In this document: positions 15,203 through 23,539 of the stretch, piece by piece | How positions within the stretch are numbered: the stretch's first letter is position 1 | How the letters are laid out: the number at the start of each line of letters is the position of its first letter | Origin: Pseudomonas sp. BGI-2 | GTDB taxonomy: Bacteria; Pseudomonadota; Gammaproteobacteria; Pseudomonadales; Pseudomonadaceae | Direction: 5' to 3' | NCBI RefSeq assembly: GCF_004310295.1 | Contig: NZ_SISB01000006.1 | Location: forward strand, 110,821 to 174,820 | Length of the DNA: 64,000 bases | The notes under the pieces: generated by a model | What the model saw: only the letters and a program-made list of their open reading frames with translations | What the model was told of the DNA's origin: nothing | Databases searched by the model: none | Position numbers and translations under genes: made by a program

Positions 15203-15864
15203 CCCACCTCCGGCTTCCATCCAGCGGTGTCGATATGAATCACGTTGCCAAGCCTGACCGGTTTTCGTATCGGTGTATGCCCAACGATCATTGCGCGCAG
15301 GCCCTCAACGCCATGCATCTCCCACTGATCGAGTCGGCTTCGTGACCACATGCAGCGGTGCTGCACCTGAATCAGGCACTGGCTGCTCTCTGGCGATTCC
15401 AGTTCCTCACGCAGGCGCTCCCATGATGCAAATGGGCAATCGGCATGCACGATGCCAATCAGGCCTTGTGTCGTTTCGACTTCGATGGCGATGGGTAACT
15501 CGGCGAACTTCGCCGCGAATTCATTCTGCTCGGACAGTGATAGGCCCGTGAACCATAAGCCGCCGTTGTAGATCCAGCTATCGACGTCGCAGGTATCGAA
15601 GTGAACCACGTAGTCGTCATGGTTGCCGCGCACTGCATGGAACCACGGCTTGTCCAGCCAATCGAGCGCATTACGGCATTCGGGCCCGCGGTCAATCAGG
15701 TCGCCAACGCTGAACAGGCGATCGACCGTGGGGTTGAACCCGGCTCCTTCCAGAGCAGCCTGCAACCGAGTGAAATGGCCATGAATGTCGCCGACGGCGA
15801 AATCTCGACCGGCAGTGTTTTCGGCGTAGCGCTTTACGCGCGTGACCTCTGAGGTTTCGAACAT
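15157..15864 (-). CDS. Lambda-type Ser/Thr protein phosphatase (PPP family)
   Basis: A 235-residue metallophosphoesterase that removes phosphate using two metal ions. All family motifs are visible: GDIHGH (about residues 25-30), GDLIDRGP (about 53-60), RGNHDD (about 78-83), then IVHADCP and VGHTPI, supplying the Asp, His and Asn metal ligands. Length equals that of lambda NinI phosphatase and PrpA/PrpB. Such genes are often carried by phages. GAGG lies seven bases upstream of the ATG. It lies outside the att fragment, so it may be host or belong to an older element. Confidence 0.9.
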   Translation of the reverse strand: MFETSEVTRVKRYAENTAGRDFAVGDIHGHFTRLQAALEGAGFNPTVDRLFSVGDLIDRGPECRNALDWLDKPWFHAVRGNHDDYVVHFDTCDVDSWIYNGGLWFTGLSLSEQNEFAAKFAELPIAIEVETTQGLIGIVHADCPFASWERLREELESPESSQCLIQVQHRCMWSRSRLDQWEMHGVEGLRAMIVGHTPIRKPVRLGNVIHIDTAGWKPEVGYFTLLNLDTLEAAV

Positions 15865-15985
15865 GGCAGTGCCTCATCCGCCAATCGCCGGCGAGTTCGT
15901 GGTCACTTGAGTTTAGGCTGCGTCGACGCAAGTCGCGGGCAAGGCGTAGTGATAGGGCTTCGGGTTGATCACAAAGAACTAAAGA

Positions 15986-16013
15986 AAAACCCGGTATTGC
16001 ACCGGGTTTTTTT
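15986..16013 (-). terminator. Bidirectional terminator
   Basis: AACCCGGT-ATTGC-ACCGGGTT stem with T-run on the plus side and A-run on the other side; it can serve the minus-strand gene at 16028. Confidence 0.85.
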
Positions 16014-16027
16014 CGACAGGGTCAGCG

Positions 16028-16228
16028 TTAGTAGCCAGCCGCCTGGGCGAGGTGGTTGTCCTGCGCCACAGTGATAAAGTGCAGTGGAACGTGCGGTTGT
16101 TCATCAGGGGTGCGGATTTCGACGCTACCGACGATTTGAAGGTGTCGCTCACTCAGCCCGGTCGACTCTGCTGCCTTTGCCATAGCCATTCTCGCGTGGT
16201 TCGCTGCGATTTCATTGAGAGTTGACAC
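16028..16228 (-). CDS. Small protein of unknown function, 66 residues
   Basis: Starts at GTG (16226-16228) with GGAG seven bases upstream. The protein (STLNEIAANHARMAMAKAAESTGL...) has an Ala-rich helix followed by beta-like HLQIVGSVEIRTPDEQ. It is single, followed by a terminator. Family not recognised. Confidence 0.6.
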   Translation of the reverse strand: MSTLNEIAANHARMAMAKAAESTGLSERHLQIVGSVEIRTPDEQPHVPLHFITVAQDNHLAQAAGY

Positions 16229-16487
16229 GTTACATCTCCGGGGGGACTGACCAAGCGTTAATTAGATTGCCGCCGCGTCAGAATTACGTCGTTCTGGGGC
16301 TGCATGACCGGCTTGTGCAATCCCTAAGCCAGACAGGGGCACCTGTTACGCGCCAGGTTTTGATATACGACGAATGGTTATCGCGGACAAAAAAACCATC
16401 AACTTGACCCGGCGCTTCCCGCCGACTAGACCTTATGCCACTGGGGCGGCCGCTCTAACGCTAGTTCGTCAGACAAGGAGATCCGCA

Positions 16488-18442
16488 GTGGATAAGTCCG
16501 ACTACCCGCCACCGCCAATGCGCAAACTGCGGGTCTATGCGTTCGACCCGCAAGCCTCGACTCAAATGGAAACGGTTGGGATCAACCACGCCACCATCGA
16601 GTTGCCTTGGGAGCAGCGCTGGGAAACCGATCTCTTGCCGGGACCTGTAAACGAGTATCTGGAAGTCATCGATGTTGATCCCACCAGCGGCCAACTCTAC
16701 AAACCGGTGGATTTGAATAACCCGTATTTGTTGGCCCAGGACGGCATCGCGCCCTCCGAGGGTGACCCGCGTTTCCATCAGCAAATGGTCTTTACTGTTG
16801 CGATGAAAACCATCAGATTGTTCGAGCGAGCGTTGGGCCGCAAGGTGTTCTGGTCACCCAGGGTTGTCGACGATGAGCGCAACAAACCGACTCACGTCTA
16901 TGTACGACGATTACGTATCTATCCCCACGCGTTGCGCGAGGCCAATGCCTATTACAGCCCGGCGAAAAAGGCGTTGTTGTTCGGTTACTTCAAAGCTTGC
17001 TGAGCGATGCCGGTGTGAACTTGCCGGGTGGCTGGATATTCACGGCGCTGTCCCGCGATATTGTCGCGCATGAAACAACCCACGCCATTCTGGACGGCCT
17101 GCACCGTCGTTTCGTCGAGTCGACCAGCGTCGATAGTTTGGCGTTTCATAAAGCCTTTGCCGATATTGTTGCGCTGTTGATGCATTTCACCTTGCCCGAA
17201 GTTGTCTCCAGTCAGCTGGAGGCACGCCGTGGCAACTTGAGTGAGCGCTCCTGGTTGAGTGGCCTGGCTCGCCAGTTCGGTGAGGCTTCGGGCCGTTATG
17301 CGGCATTGCGCGAAGCCATCGACGAAAAAGGCCAGGACGGCTTGCCGGACCCGACACGCCTTTCGCGGTTGAGCGAACCGCATGAGCGGGGCGCGATCTT
17401 GGTCGCCGCTGTTTTCGACGCCTTTATCACCATTTATGAGCAACGCACGACCGATCTTTTTCGGCTGGCAGGGCATGACAAGACGTCGACGGCAAACTTG
17501 TCGACAGAACTGATCGCACGCCTGACCCGCGAAGCCGTTAAGTCTGCCGATCATGTACTGCGTATGTGCATTCGTGCACTGGACTATTTGCCGCCGGTGG
17601 ATGTGCATTTTGGTGAGTTTCTGCGGGCGATCGTCACGTCCGACAACGACCTTGTGCCGGATGATCCCATGCACTATCGCCTGGCAGTGATCCAGGCCTT
17701 TCGCCGGCGCGGCATTTTTCCGGACAAGTGTTTGTCGCTGGCGCCGGACAGCCTGCTTTGGGAATCACTGAAGGGTTATCAGACAGACGAACTTCAACTG
17801 ACGGCCGATGACCTGCTCGACTTCAAAGCACCCGCGAAACCAAATCGGAAGTGGCCGGGGGGATCGCTTGATCTCACGCCACAGTACCTGCGGGGCAACG
17901 CGTATCTCCAGTCAGAACACAATCGACAAGTTGTGTGGAGCTGGCTGATGGAAGAGTCAGATCACGACGCTGAATGGGAGAAAGTATTAGGGATTTACTT
18001 CGCGGCCCATCCGGATGCAACAAGGATGTAAGGGTCATTGTTCATCGGAGGGGATGGCGTTCAACCGGCCGTGGAAGTGCACTCGGTCCGAACCTGTCGC
18101 AGGGCAGGGCCGGACGGGCAGGATCTTCGGCAACTGGTCGTCGAGATTACTCAACGTCGTCGCGGCTACTTCGATGTCGAGCAACAACGTAAAGAGGATC
18201 TGCAACCAACCCGCGAGAAAGGTCACAGCCAATATGACTTTACGTTTCGAGGCGGCGCGACACTTATCATTGATCTGCGTGATGGCAGCCTGCGCTACGT
18301 GATCCGCAAGCGCATCAATGACAATGAGCGTCTGGACGCCCAGCGACGTTTCCTGCAAACCGGCAATGACGGTCTCGCCCTGACCTATCGACAGCCGAGC
18401 CCGGACGACAACCCTTTTGCCATGACCCACCGTGGAGTGTGA
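16488..18442 (+). pseudogene. Disrupted HExxH zinc metallopeptidase-like gene
   Basis: Three consecutive open pieces read as one protein. Piece 1 starts at GTG 16488 (AAGGAG seven bases before) and runs to the TGA at 17001-17003, ending LLFGYFKAC. Piece 2 continues in another frame with LLSDAGVNLPGG, then HETTHAILDGLHRRF (zinc motif HExxH, His codons from 17069), and stops at TAA 18029-18031. Piece 3 continues in the same frame as piece 2 (VEVHSVRTCRRAGPDGQ, then LRQLVVEITQRRRGYFD) to 18442. Thus one frameshift near 16998 and one in-frame stop near 18030 break it. The expected third zinc ligand (Glu of an 'xHExFADIVAL' motif) is Lys here (LAFHKAFADIVALL, codon AAA at 17150-17152). It lies directly before the MBL-fold gene. 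Confidence 0.75.
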
Positions 18443-18446
18443 CGCC

Positions 18447-19892
18447 ATGACCCAGGCTGATTTGCAGGGCAAGGTAGCGATTCGCATGTACCGCGGAATT
18501 CTCGGCGACTGCTTTCTGCTTCGCTACCCGGAAGCCGGGGCAACTCGCCACGTATTGATCGACTGTGGCGTGCTTCAAGGGGCGAAGGACGGCAAACTGA
18601 AAATGGCGCGCATCGTCGACGACATTCACAAGACCACTGGCGGCGTGCTGGACCTGGTGGTGGTGACCCACGAACATCATGATCACCTTTCCGGCTTCCT
18701 CTATGAGCAAGCACGTTTTTTTGGCGACGATTTTCGCATCGGTGAACTCTGGCTGGCCTGGACCGAGAACTTGAATGATGCCCAGGCCGTAGCGCTGCAT
18801 GCCCGCTTTAAAAGGGCGAAAGTGGCGTTGGCCAGTGTCGTCGGCCTGAGTGGGAGCGGTACCGCATTGCACGAGGATGCGCGAATCAAGACGGTGCATG
18901 GCCTGTCGGCATTTATCGAGCCGCTTGCCGCTGCAGCCAACAAGGACAAGCGCACGACCATCGCAAAACTCGAAGCCAAGGCGGGATCGAAGGCGATCCG
19001 GTACCTGGAGCCCGGTGATGTGGTGCGACCGGTCGTCATCGAAACGCTCAAGGCGTACGTCATGGGACCGCCGCGATCCGAAGAGCGTTTGCGCAAGGAC
19101 TTGCCGAGCGCAGGGGCGGGTAAAGAGGTCTACATGACCAGCCTGGACGAAGCCATGGCATTGGAGGCGCGGACACTCCTGCTCAAAGGTGTGCTTCCAA
19201 CCGGTGCCGATATTCCGTTTGCCCCTCCTTATCAGCGTACGTACGCAAAGGCGCAAAGCGATTCCGAGAACCATAGCGGGGAGGATGAAGATTCGGCCAG
19301 TGTCGAGCAGCGCTATTTCAGCAGCGAAAACCAATGGCGTTGCATTGAAGACGAATGGCTGGATGGGGCGCAAACCCTGGCCTTGAAGATGGACTCGGAC
19401 ACCAACAACACAAGCCTGGTCCTGGCTTTCGAACTGCCCGACGGACAGATCCTGCTTTTTCCCGGTGATGCCCAAGTGGGTAACTGGATGTCCTGGGGAG
19501 ATCAGACTTATCCCAAAGCGGGGGTGGCAGGAAACCCCGCGCCGCTGACCCGCGATGACATCCTTGCACGGGTGACTCTCTACAAAGTCGGCCACCATTG
19601 CAGCCATAACGCCACCGCTCGTGCGGCAGGGTTGGAGAAAATGCACGATCCCCGGCTGGTGGCGATGATCCCGGTGGATGCTGATGTCGCGAAAGGCAAA
19701 GACTGGAAAATGCCCTACCCGGATCTGCTGAGTGCGCTGCAACAACGTACCCGACAGCGGGTTGTTTCAGGTGATGGTCAACCCGCAAGCGAAATCCAAG
19801 CCTTCAATGATTCACCGACAGACCCGAATAACCCGGCCAGTCTGAGTTATGCACCGGATGAGTTGTGGGTGGAGTTATTGATCCCGTATTGA
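18447..19892 (+). CDS. Metallo-beta-lactamase-fold hydrolase
   Basis: A 481-residue protein. VVVTHEHHDHLSGF (about residues 70-83) is the HxHxDH metal-binding motif of the MBL fold, and later FPGDAQVGNW and YKVGHHCSHNAT supply the remaining Asp and His ligands, as in ComEC/Rec2-like MBL proteins. There is an acidic insertion (ENHSGEDEDSASVEQ) near residue 280. No signal peptide. ATG 18447 has GGAG nine bases upstream; the GTG at 18432 is an alternative. It follows the metallopeptidase pseudogene by four bases, so the two probably formed an operon. Substrate unknown; nucleic-acid or small phosphoester hydrolysis is possible. Confidence 0.8.
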   Translation: MTQADLQGKVAIRMYRGILGDCFLLRYPEAGATRHVLIDCGVLQGAKDGKLKMARIVDDIHKTTGGVLDLVVVTHEHHDHLSGFLYEQARFFGDDFRIGELWLAWTENLNDAQAVALHARFKRAKVALASVVGLSGSGTALHEDARIKTVHGLSAFIEPLAAAANKDKRTTIAKLEAKAGSKAIRYLEPGDVVRPVVIETLKAYVMGPPRSEERLRKDLPSAGAGKEVYMTSLDEAMALEARTLLLKGVLPTGADIPFAPPYQRTYAKAQSDSENHSGEDEDSASVEQRYFSSENQWRCIEDEWLDGAQTLALKMDSDTNNTSLVLAFELPDGQILLFPGDAQVGNWMSWGDQTYPKAGVAGNPAPLTRDDILARVTLYKVGHHCSHNATARAAGLEKMHDPRLVAMIPVDADVAKGKDWKMPYPDLLSALQQRTRQRVVSGDGQPASEIQAFNDSPTDPNNPASLSYAPDELWVELLIPY

Positions 19893-20159
19893 ATTCAAGG
19901 GAGGCCGATATCCACCACGTTCAGGCGTTTTCACTCTGGACTCATGCTTGAGAACGCAAAATTCGCGACGCTGTTTAGAACGATTATTTCCTTCGGCTAT
20001 TTATATAGGCTTCGCTCGCATATCCATAACCTTGGAAAATACGCTGGGACTCGCCTGGCATCTGTCATAAAAGCCGCACGTTCGTTGTGACGGACGTGAG
20101 TGTCCTGTTGATCCCGTTAATGTTGCTCCAGCATTCATTCCAGCTGTTTGATCGTCATC

Positions 20160-20187
20160 TTGTTGTGTGTGGGCCATTGCTTAGAAT
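20160..20187 (+). promoter_or_regulatory. Sigma-70 promoter for Met-rich gene
   Basis: TTGTTG at 20160-20165 and TAGAAT at 20182-20187 with a 16-base spacer, about 48 bases before the Met-rich start. The rest of 19893-20235 shows no gene. Confidence 0.6.
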
Positions 20188-20235
20188 CCGCTCCACCAGC
20201 TTTGTCCTACTATCCATCCTTCAGGGAGCCACACC

Positions 20236-20742
20236 ATGATGAACGCCATGCAGATGCAAATGCCGATGAACGCCAACATGCCGATGATGCCGATGATGGG
20301 CATGCCGATGATGATGGCGACCATGAGCTGCGAAATGATGGACGACGGCATGATGTGCAAAATGATGCCGGCCGCTGGGATGGACATGGCCATGTTCAAG
20401 AACAGCGCTGAAATGATGCAGATGATGAACTGCGGCATGCCGATGATGATGCATTGCGGCAACATGAGCATGATGTGCATGTCCCAGGCGAGCATGGCCA
20501 TGCCGATGATGAGCACCATGATGCCAATGCCGATGATGGGCATGCCGATGCTGTCGATGAAGTGCGTGATGGAATGCACCCTGATGGCCGACTGCATGAT
20601 GTGCAAAATCATGCCGATGGCCGGCATGAACATGGACATGATGAAAAACTGCTGCACCCTGATGATGAAGATGATGAACGACTGCAGCATGCCGATGATG
20701 CTGAGCTGCAATGGCATGCCGCTGATGTGCTGCACCTGCTGA
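20236..20742 (+). CDS. Methionine/cysteine-rich putative metal-binding protein
   Basis: A 168-residue protein made of 68 Met (40%) and 16 Cys by my count, with Pro, Asn, Asp and few large residues. No signal peptide is evident. It falls into two similar halves: each has a Met/Pro stretch, then C..MMDDGMMCKMMPAAGMDM or CTLMADCMMCKIMPMAGMNM, then a K/N-containing MM segment with Cys. This points to an internal duplication. Dense Met-S and Cys-S ligands suggest binding of Cu(I) or another soft metal. AGGGAG lies seven bases before the ATG, and a promoter and terminator flank it, so it is a real single-gene unit. No family is recognised. Confidence 0.75.
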   Translation: MMNAMQMQMPMNANMPMMPMMGMPMMMATMSCEMMDDGMMCKMMPAAGMDMAMFKNSAEMMQMMNCGMPMMMHCGNMSMMCMSQASMAMPMMSTMMPMPMMGMPMLSMKCVMECTLMADCMMCKIMPMAGMNMDMMKNCCTLMMKMMNDCSMPMMLSCNGMPLMCCTC

Positions 20743-20761
20743 TCCCGGACAGCACAAAAAT

Positions 20762-20798
20762 AGCCCCCGCGGCCCTATGGTCACGGAGGCTTTTTAAT
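20762..20798 (+). terminator. Terminator of Met-rich gene
   Basis: AGCCCCCG and CGGAGGCT pair (one mismatch) and are followed by TTTTTAATTT. Confidence 0.65.
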
Positions 20799-20833
20799 TT
20801 CCGCAACACCACAAATCCCTGTAGGGGCAAGCC

Positions 20834-20929
20834 GTTGTGGCGAGGGGATTTATCCCCGTTGGGTCGCGAAGCGGCCCTGAACTTGCGACTGCTTCGCAGC
20901 CGAAAGGGGATAAATCCCCTCGCCACAAA
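20834..20929. repeat. Palindromic intergenic repeat with perfect 22-bp arms
   Basis: Arms TGTGGCGAGGGGATTTATCC... and its exact complement flank a GC-rich centre containing GTCGCGAAGCGG and CTGCTTCGCAG. The same arm type recurs at 38004-38155 and in part at 30957-31040. It sits between convergent units. Confidence 0.85.
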
Positions 20930-20953
20930 GGCTCGCTTCCACAGGGGTGTTGT

Positions 20954-21623
20954 TCAGTCCAGCCGTTCCGGGTAAGTGACCACCAGATACGCCACCGCTT
21001 CGCTGTCGGCGGGGTTGCGATAGCGGTGGGGCTGGTCGGCATAAAACAGAATCGAGTCGCCGGTGGACAGCAGGTAACGCGCGTCGTTGACGCTGATTTC
21101 CAGCACGCCTTGAGACACCACCAGGTTCTCCTGAACACCGGGACCGTGACCCTCGGAAACGTCTTCGCCCAAAGGGCTCAGGCGCAGCTCGTAAAACTCT
21201 GATTGGCGTGCCACGTCGAACGGAAACAGCGCGCGACTGACAAACGCACCGCTGGCACTGACCAGGCGTTTGCTCTGGCTGGCCGACAGCACCGCCACGC
21301 CTTCGAAGGCCCGATGCTCAAGAAACGCAGCCACCGAAACTTTCAGGCCCTTGGCGATTTTGCACAGCACCTTGATCGAGGGCACGCTGCGCCCCGATTC
21401 GATCTGAGCGAGCATGGTCTGGCTCACACCACATTGTCGGGCCAGGGCGTCGAGGGACACGCTTGCTTCGCAGACGTTGCAGGTTCTGCGCGACACGCTC
21501 GCAGATCGGGTCTTCTTCCAGATGCTCAAGGTTATTCAAGTCCAGCACAGGTGCGTCGGCGCTCGCCAGAAAGCGCGAGGGTTCGTTCGCGTTCACGCCT
21601 GGCGTGTCTCGGTCGATTGGCAT
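20954..21623 (-). pseudogene. Frameshifted XRE-cupin transcriptional regulator
   Basis: Read from ATG 21623, the first part (MPIDRDTPGVNANEPSRFLA..., then ERVAQNLQRLRSKR) is the usual N terminus. Near 21465 the frame must change to continue with SVSLDALARQCGVSQTMLAQ, an intact HTH_3 domain, followed by a linker and a C-terminal cupin (VQENLVVSQGVLEISVNDAR, then DSILFYADQPHRYRN) ending at 20954. Both parts are well conserved, so this is one regulator gene with a single indel. The downstream part alone could only start within the HTH. It is either a recent mutation or a sequence error. Regulators of this type control amino-acid or polyamine catabolism genes. Confidence 0.8.
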
Positions 21624-21754
21624 GCCTGAACCCACTGAAAGGCCTGTAAGCCGGCGTTGCGTGCATACATTTCCCACATGGCCCGCGCCCGTTGCTGAGC
21701 CTGTTTGCGTTTGCGGTAGCTGGCGAAGTCGATGAGGTTGTCAGTCGGATTCAT
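21593..21754 (-). CDS. Small basic protein upstream of XRE regulator
   Basis: Start chosen at ATG 21754 (MNPTDNLIDFASYRKRKQAQ), giving 53 residues: a basic helix (YRKRKQAQQRARAMWEMYARN) and a Gln/Ala-rich end. A longer frame reaches 21802. Its end overlaps the XRE gene start by 31 bases, suggesting coupling. Small proteins of this form precede regulators in fluorescent pseudomonads, but no function is known to me. Confidence 0.55.
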   Translation of the reverse strand: MNPTDNLIDFASYRKRKQAQQRARAMWEMYARNAGLQAFQWVQACQSTETRQA

Positions 21755-22030
21755 GGGGCACTTCACTGTGGTGATGAATGACGGGATGACCTGAGAGTAC
21801 AAGGATATTTTTATAACTATAAATACTTATTTTGTTTCTATTAATGCCTTTTGGTTCTTATGAATGTGCAGCGCAATTTCAAGATTAGGAGAGCCTGCGC
21901 TTAGCTCTTGATATTCCATAAAGCTATAAATAGATAACTAGATATTCCTTTTGATGTCGGTTGAGGTGGTGCACTTTGAAGGCCTGCGCATCCATGCGGA
22001 TGTGTCCGACACCAGACAGGAAGCCTCAAC

Positions 22031-22246
22031 ATGACCATCAAAGCGATCAACGTCCGCAACCAGTTCAAAGGCGTCATCAAGGAAATAGTGACGGGCGAAG
22101 TGGTTTCCGAAATCGACGTGCAAACGGCGTCCGGAATTGTCACTTCTGTGATTACCACCCGTTCAGTGCGCGACCTTGAATTGAAAGTGGGCAGCGAGGT
22201 GATTGCTTTCGTCAAATCCACCGAAGTGTCGATCGCCAAGCTCTGA
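22031..22246 (+). CDS. Molbindin-like TOBE-domain protein
   Basis: A 71-residue single Mop/TOBE domain that binds molybdate or tungstate as an oligomer. The whole length fits: NVRNQFKGVIKEIVTGEVVS, then EIDVQTASGIVTSVITTRSV and EVIAFVKSTEVSIAKL, the typical end. AGGAAG lies seven bases upstream. It is a single gene; a palindromic repeat follows. Confidence 0.92.
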   Translation: MTIKAINVRNQFKGVIKEIVTGEVVSEIDVQTASGIVTSVITTRSVRDLELKVGSEVIAFVKSTEVSIAKL

Positions 22247-22312
22247 AGAGCCCATTCGAAATTCTAAATCTGCGGCCTCGGCTAATGCCGGTAAGTCACG
22301 AGCGACGAAAAT

Positions 22313-22406
22313 CCTGTGGGAGCGTGGCTTGCCCGCGAAGAATGCACCGCGGTTTTTCAGGTATTTTGCGTCATCGTTCTTCGCGGGCAAGCCACGCTCC
22401 CACAGG
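22313..22406. repeat. REP-pair palindrome
   Basis: CCTGTGGGAGCGTGGCTTGC... and its complement ...GCAAGCCACGCTCCCACAGG form a roughly 30-bp inverted pair around a 33-base centre. It belongs to the dominant repeat class of this window. Confidence 0.9.
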
Positions 22407-22503
22407 TTCTGCGTTTTGATTTACGGGTATTAGCGGCTTCGGCCGCTTTTTTTTGTCGGCGGCTCAGTGCCGCGATGGTTCTTCCAATCACGTTGAGGTT
22501 TTC

Positions 22504-23523
22504 ATGGTGACTCCTTTCAAACGCTCCCCGTTGACCCTGTTGGCAGCCACCGTGGCGGCGATGAGTGCGTTACTCAGCGGCGGCGTTCAGGCCGAAGGCA
22601 AGATCAGCATTGCCCAGCAATTTGGCATCGGTTACCTGATCCTGGATGTGGTGCGCGATCAGCAGCTCATCGAGAAACATGGTAAGGAGCAGGGACTCGA
22701 CATCAAGGTCGACTGGAACAGCATCTCCGGTGCCACGGCGATGAACGAGGCGCTGCTGGCCGGTGCGCTGGATGTGGTGTCGGCCGGCGTGCCGCCGATG
22801 CTGACGATCTGGGACCGGACCAAGGGCAAGCAAAACGTCAAGGCCATCGCGTCGCTGGGTTCGATGCCTAACTACCTGCTGACCAATAATCCGAATGTGA
22901 AAAGCCTCAAGGACTTCACTGAAAAGGATCGCATCGCCGTACCGGCGGCGGGTGTAGGTTTCCAGTCGCGCACGTTGCAGATCGAAACGGCCAAGCAGTT
23001 CGGCGCTGAGAACTTCAAAAAGTTTGACGACATCTCGATCAGCCTCGCGCACCCGGATGCGACGTCGGCGCTGATTGCTGGCGGTTCGGAGATCAACTCA
23101 CATTTTTCCAGCCCGCCGTTCCAGTATCAGGAACTGCAAAGTCCCAGCGTGCACAAGGTGCTGAGTTCCTACGATGTATTGGGTGGCCAGGCCACGTTTA
23201 ACGTGCTGTACACCACCGAGAAATTCCACGACGAAAACCCGAAAACCTACAAGGCGTTCTACGCGGCGCTGGCCGAGGCCGAGAAAATCATCAAGGCCGA
23301 CAAGCCCGCAGCCGCCCAGACCTATATCCGCGTGGAGCAATCGAAACTATCCTTGCCATTGGTAGAGAAAATTGTCGCCGACCCCGAAATCGACTTTACC
23401 GTGGTGCCACAGCGCACCTTTATCTACGCCGAGCAACTGCAGGCGCTTGGCGTGCTGAAAAACAAGGCTGACAGCTGGAAAGATTACTTCTTTGAGGAAG
23501 CACATGGCGGTGCAGGCAGTTGA
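22504..23523 (+). CDS. ABC transporter substrate-binding protein (NrtA/SsuA/TauA class)
   Basis: A 339-residue periplasmic protein. Signal peptide MVTPFKRSPLTLLAATVAAM...GGVQAEG, cleavage near residue 30. The mature part has the SsuA/THI5-like layout (IAQQFGIGYLILDVVRDQQL, NEALLAGALDVVSAGVPP, then NYLLTNNPNVKSLKDF). The ligand is probably a sulfonate, nitrate or similar small anion, not determinable here. The chosen ATG 22504 has GAGG six bases before it. No permease or ATPase gene is adjacent, so it is an orphan receptor. The downstream rtcB begins 17 bases after its stop. Confidence 0.88.
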   Translation: MVTPFKRSPLTLLAATVAAMSALLSGGVQAEGKISIAQQFGIGYLILDVVRDQQLIEKHGKEQGLDIKVDWNSISGATAMNEALLAGALDVVSAGVPPMLTIWDRTKGKQNVKAIASLGSMPNYLLTNNPNVKSLKDFTEKDRIAVPAAGVGFQSRTLQIETAKQFGAENFKKFDDISISLAHPDATSALIAGGSEINSHFSSPPFQYQELQSPSVHKVLSSYDVLGGQATFNVLYTTEKFHDENPKTYKAFYAALAEAEKIIKADKPAAAQTYIRVEQSKLSLPLVEKIVADPEIDFTVVPQRTFIYAEQLQALGVLKNKADSWKDYFFEEAHGGAGS

Positions 23524-23539
23524 GAAAAGACCGGACATT

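Noticed and set aside
16222..16407. 61-codon plus frame before the metallopeptidase
   Set aside because: No ribosome site, overlaps the start of a well-supported minus gene, no recognisable product.
18315..19745. 476-codon minus frame opposite the MBL-fold gene
   Set aside because: The plus frame has the HxHxDH motif and a ribosome site; the minus frame has neither.
20181..20735. Ile/Met/His-rich minus frames opposite the Met-rich gene
   Set aside because: Antisense of ATG-rich codons gives CAT/ATC repeats; the plus frame has promoter, ribosome site and terminator.
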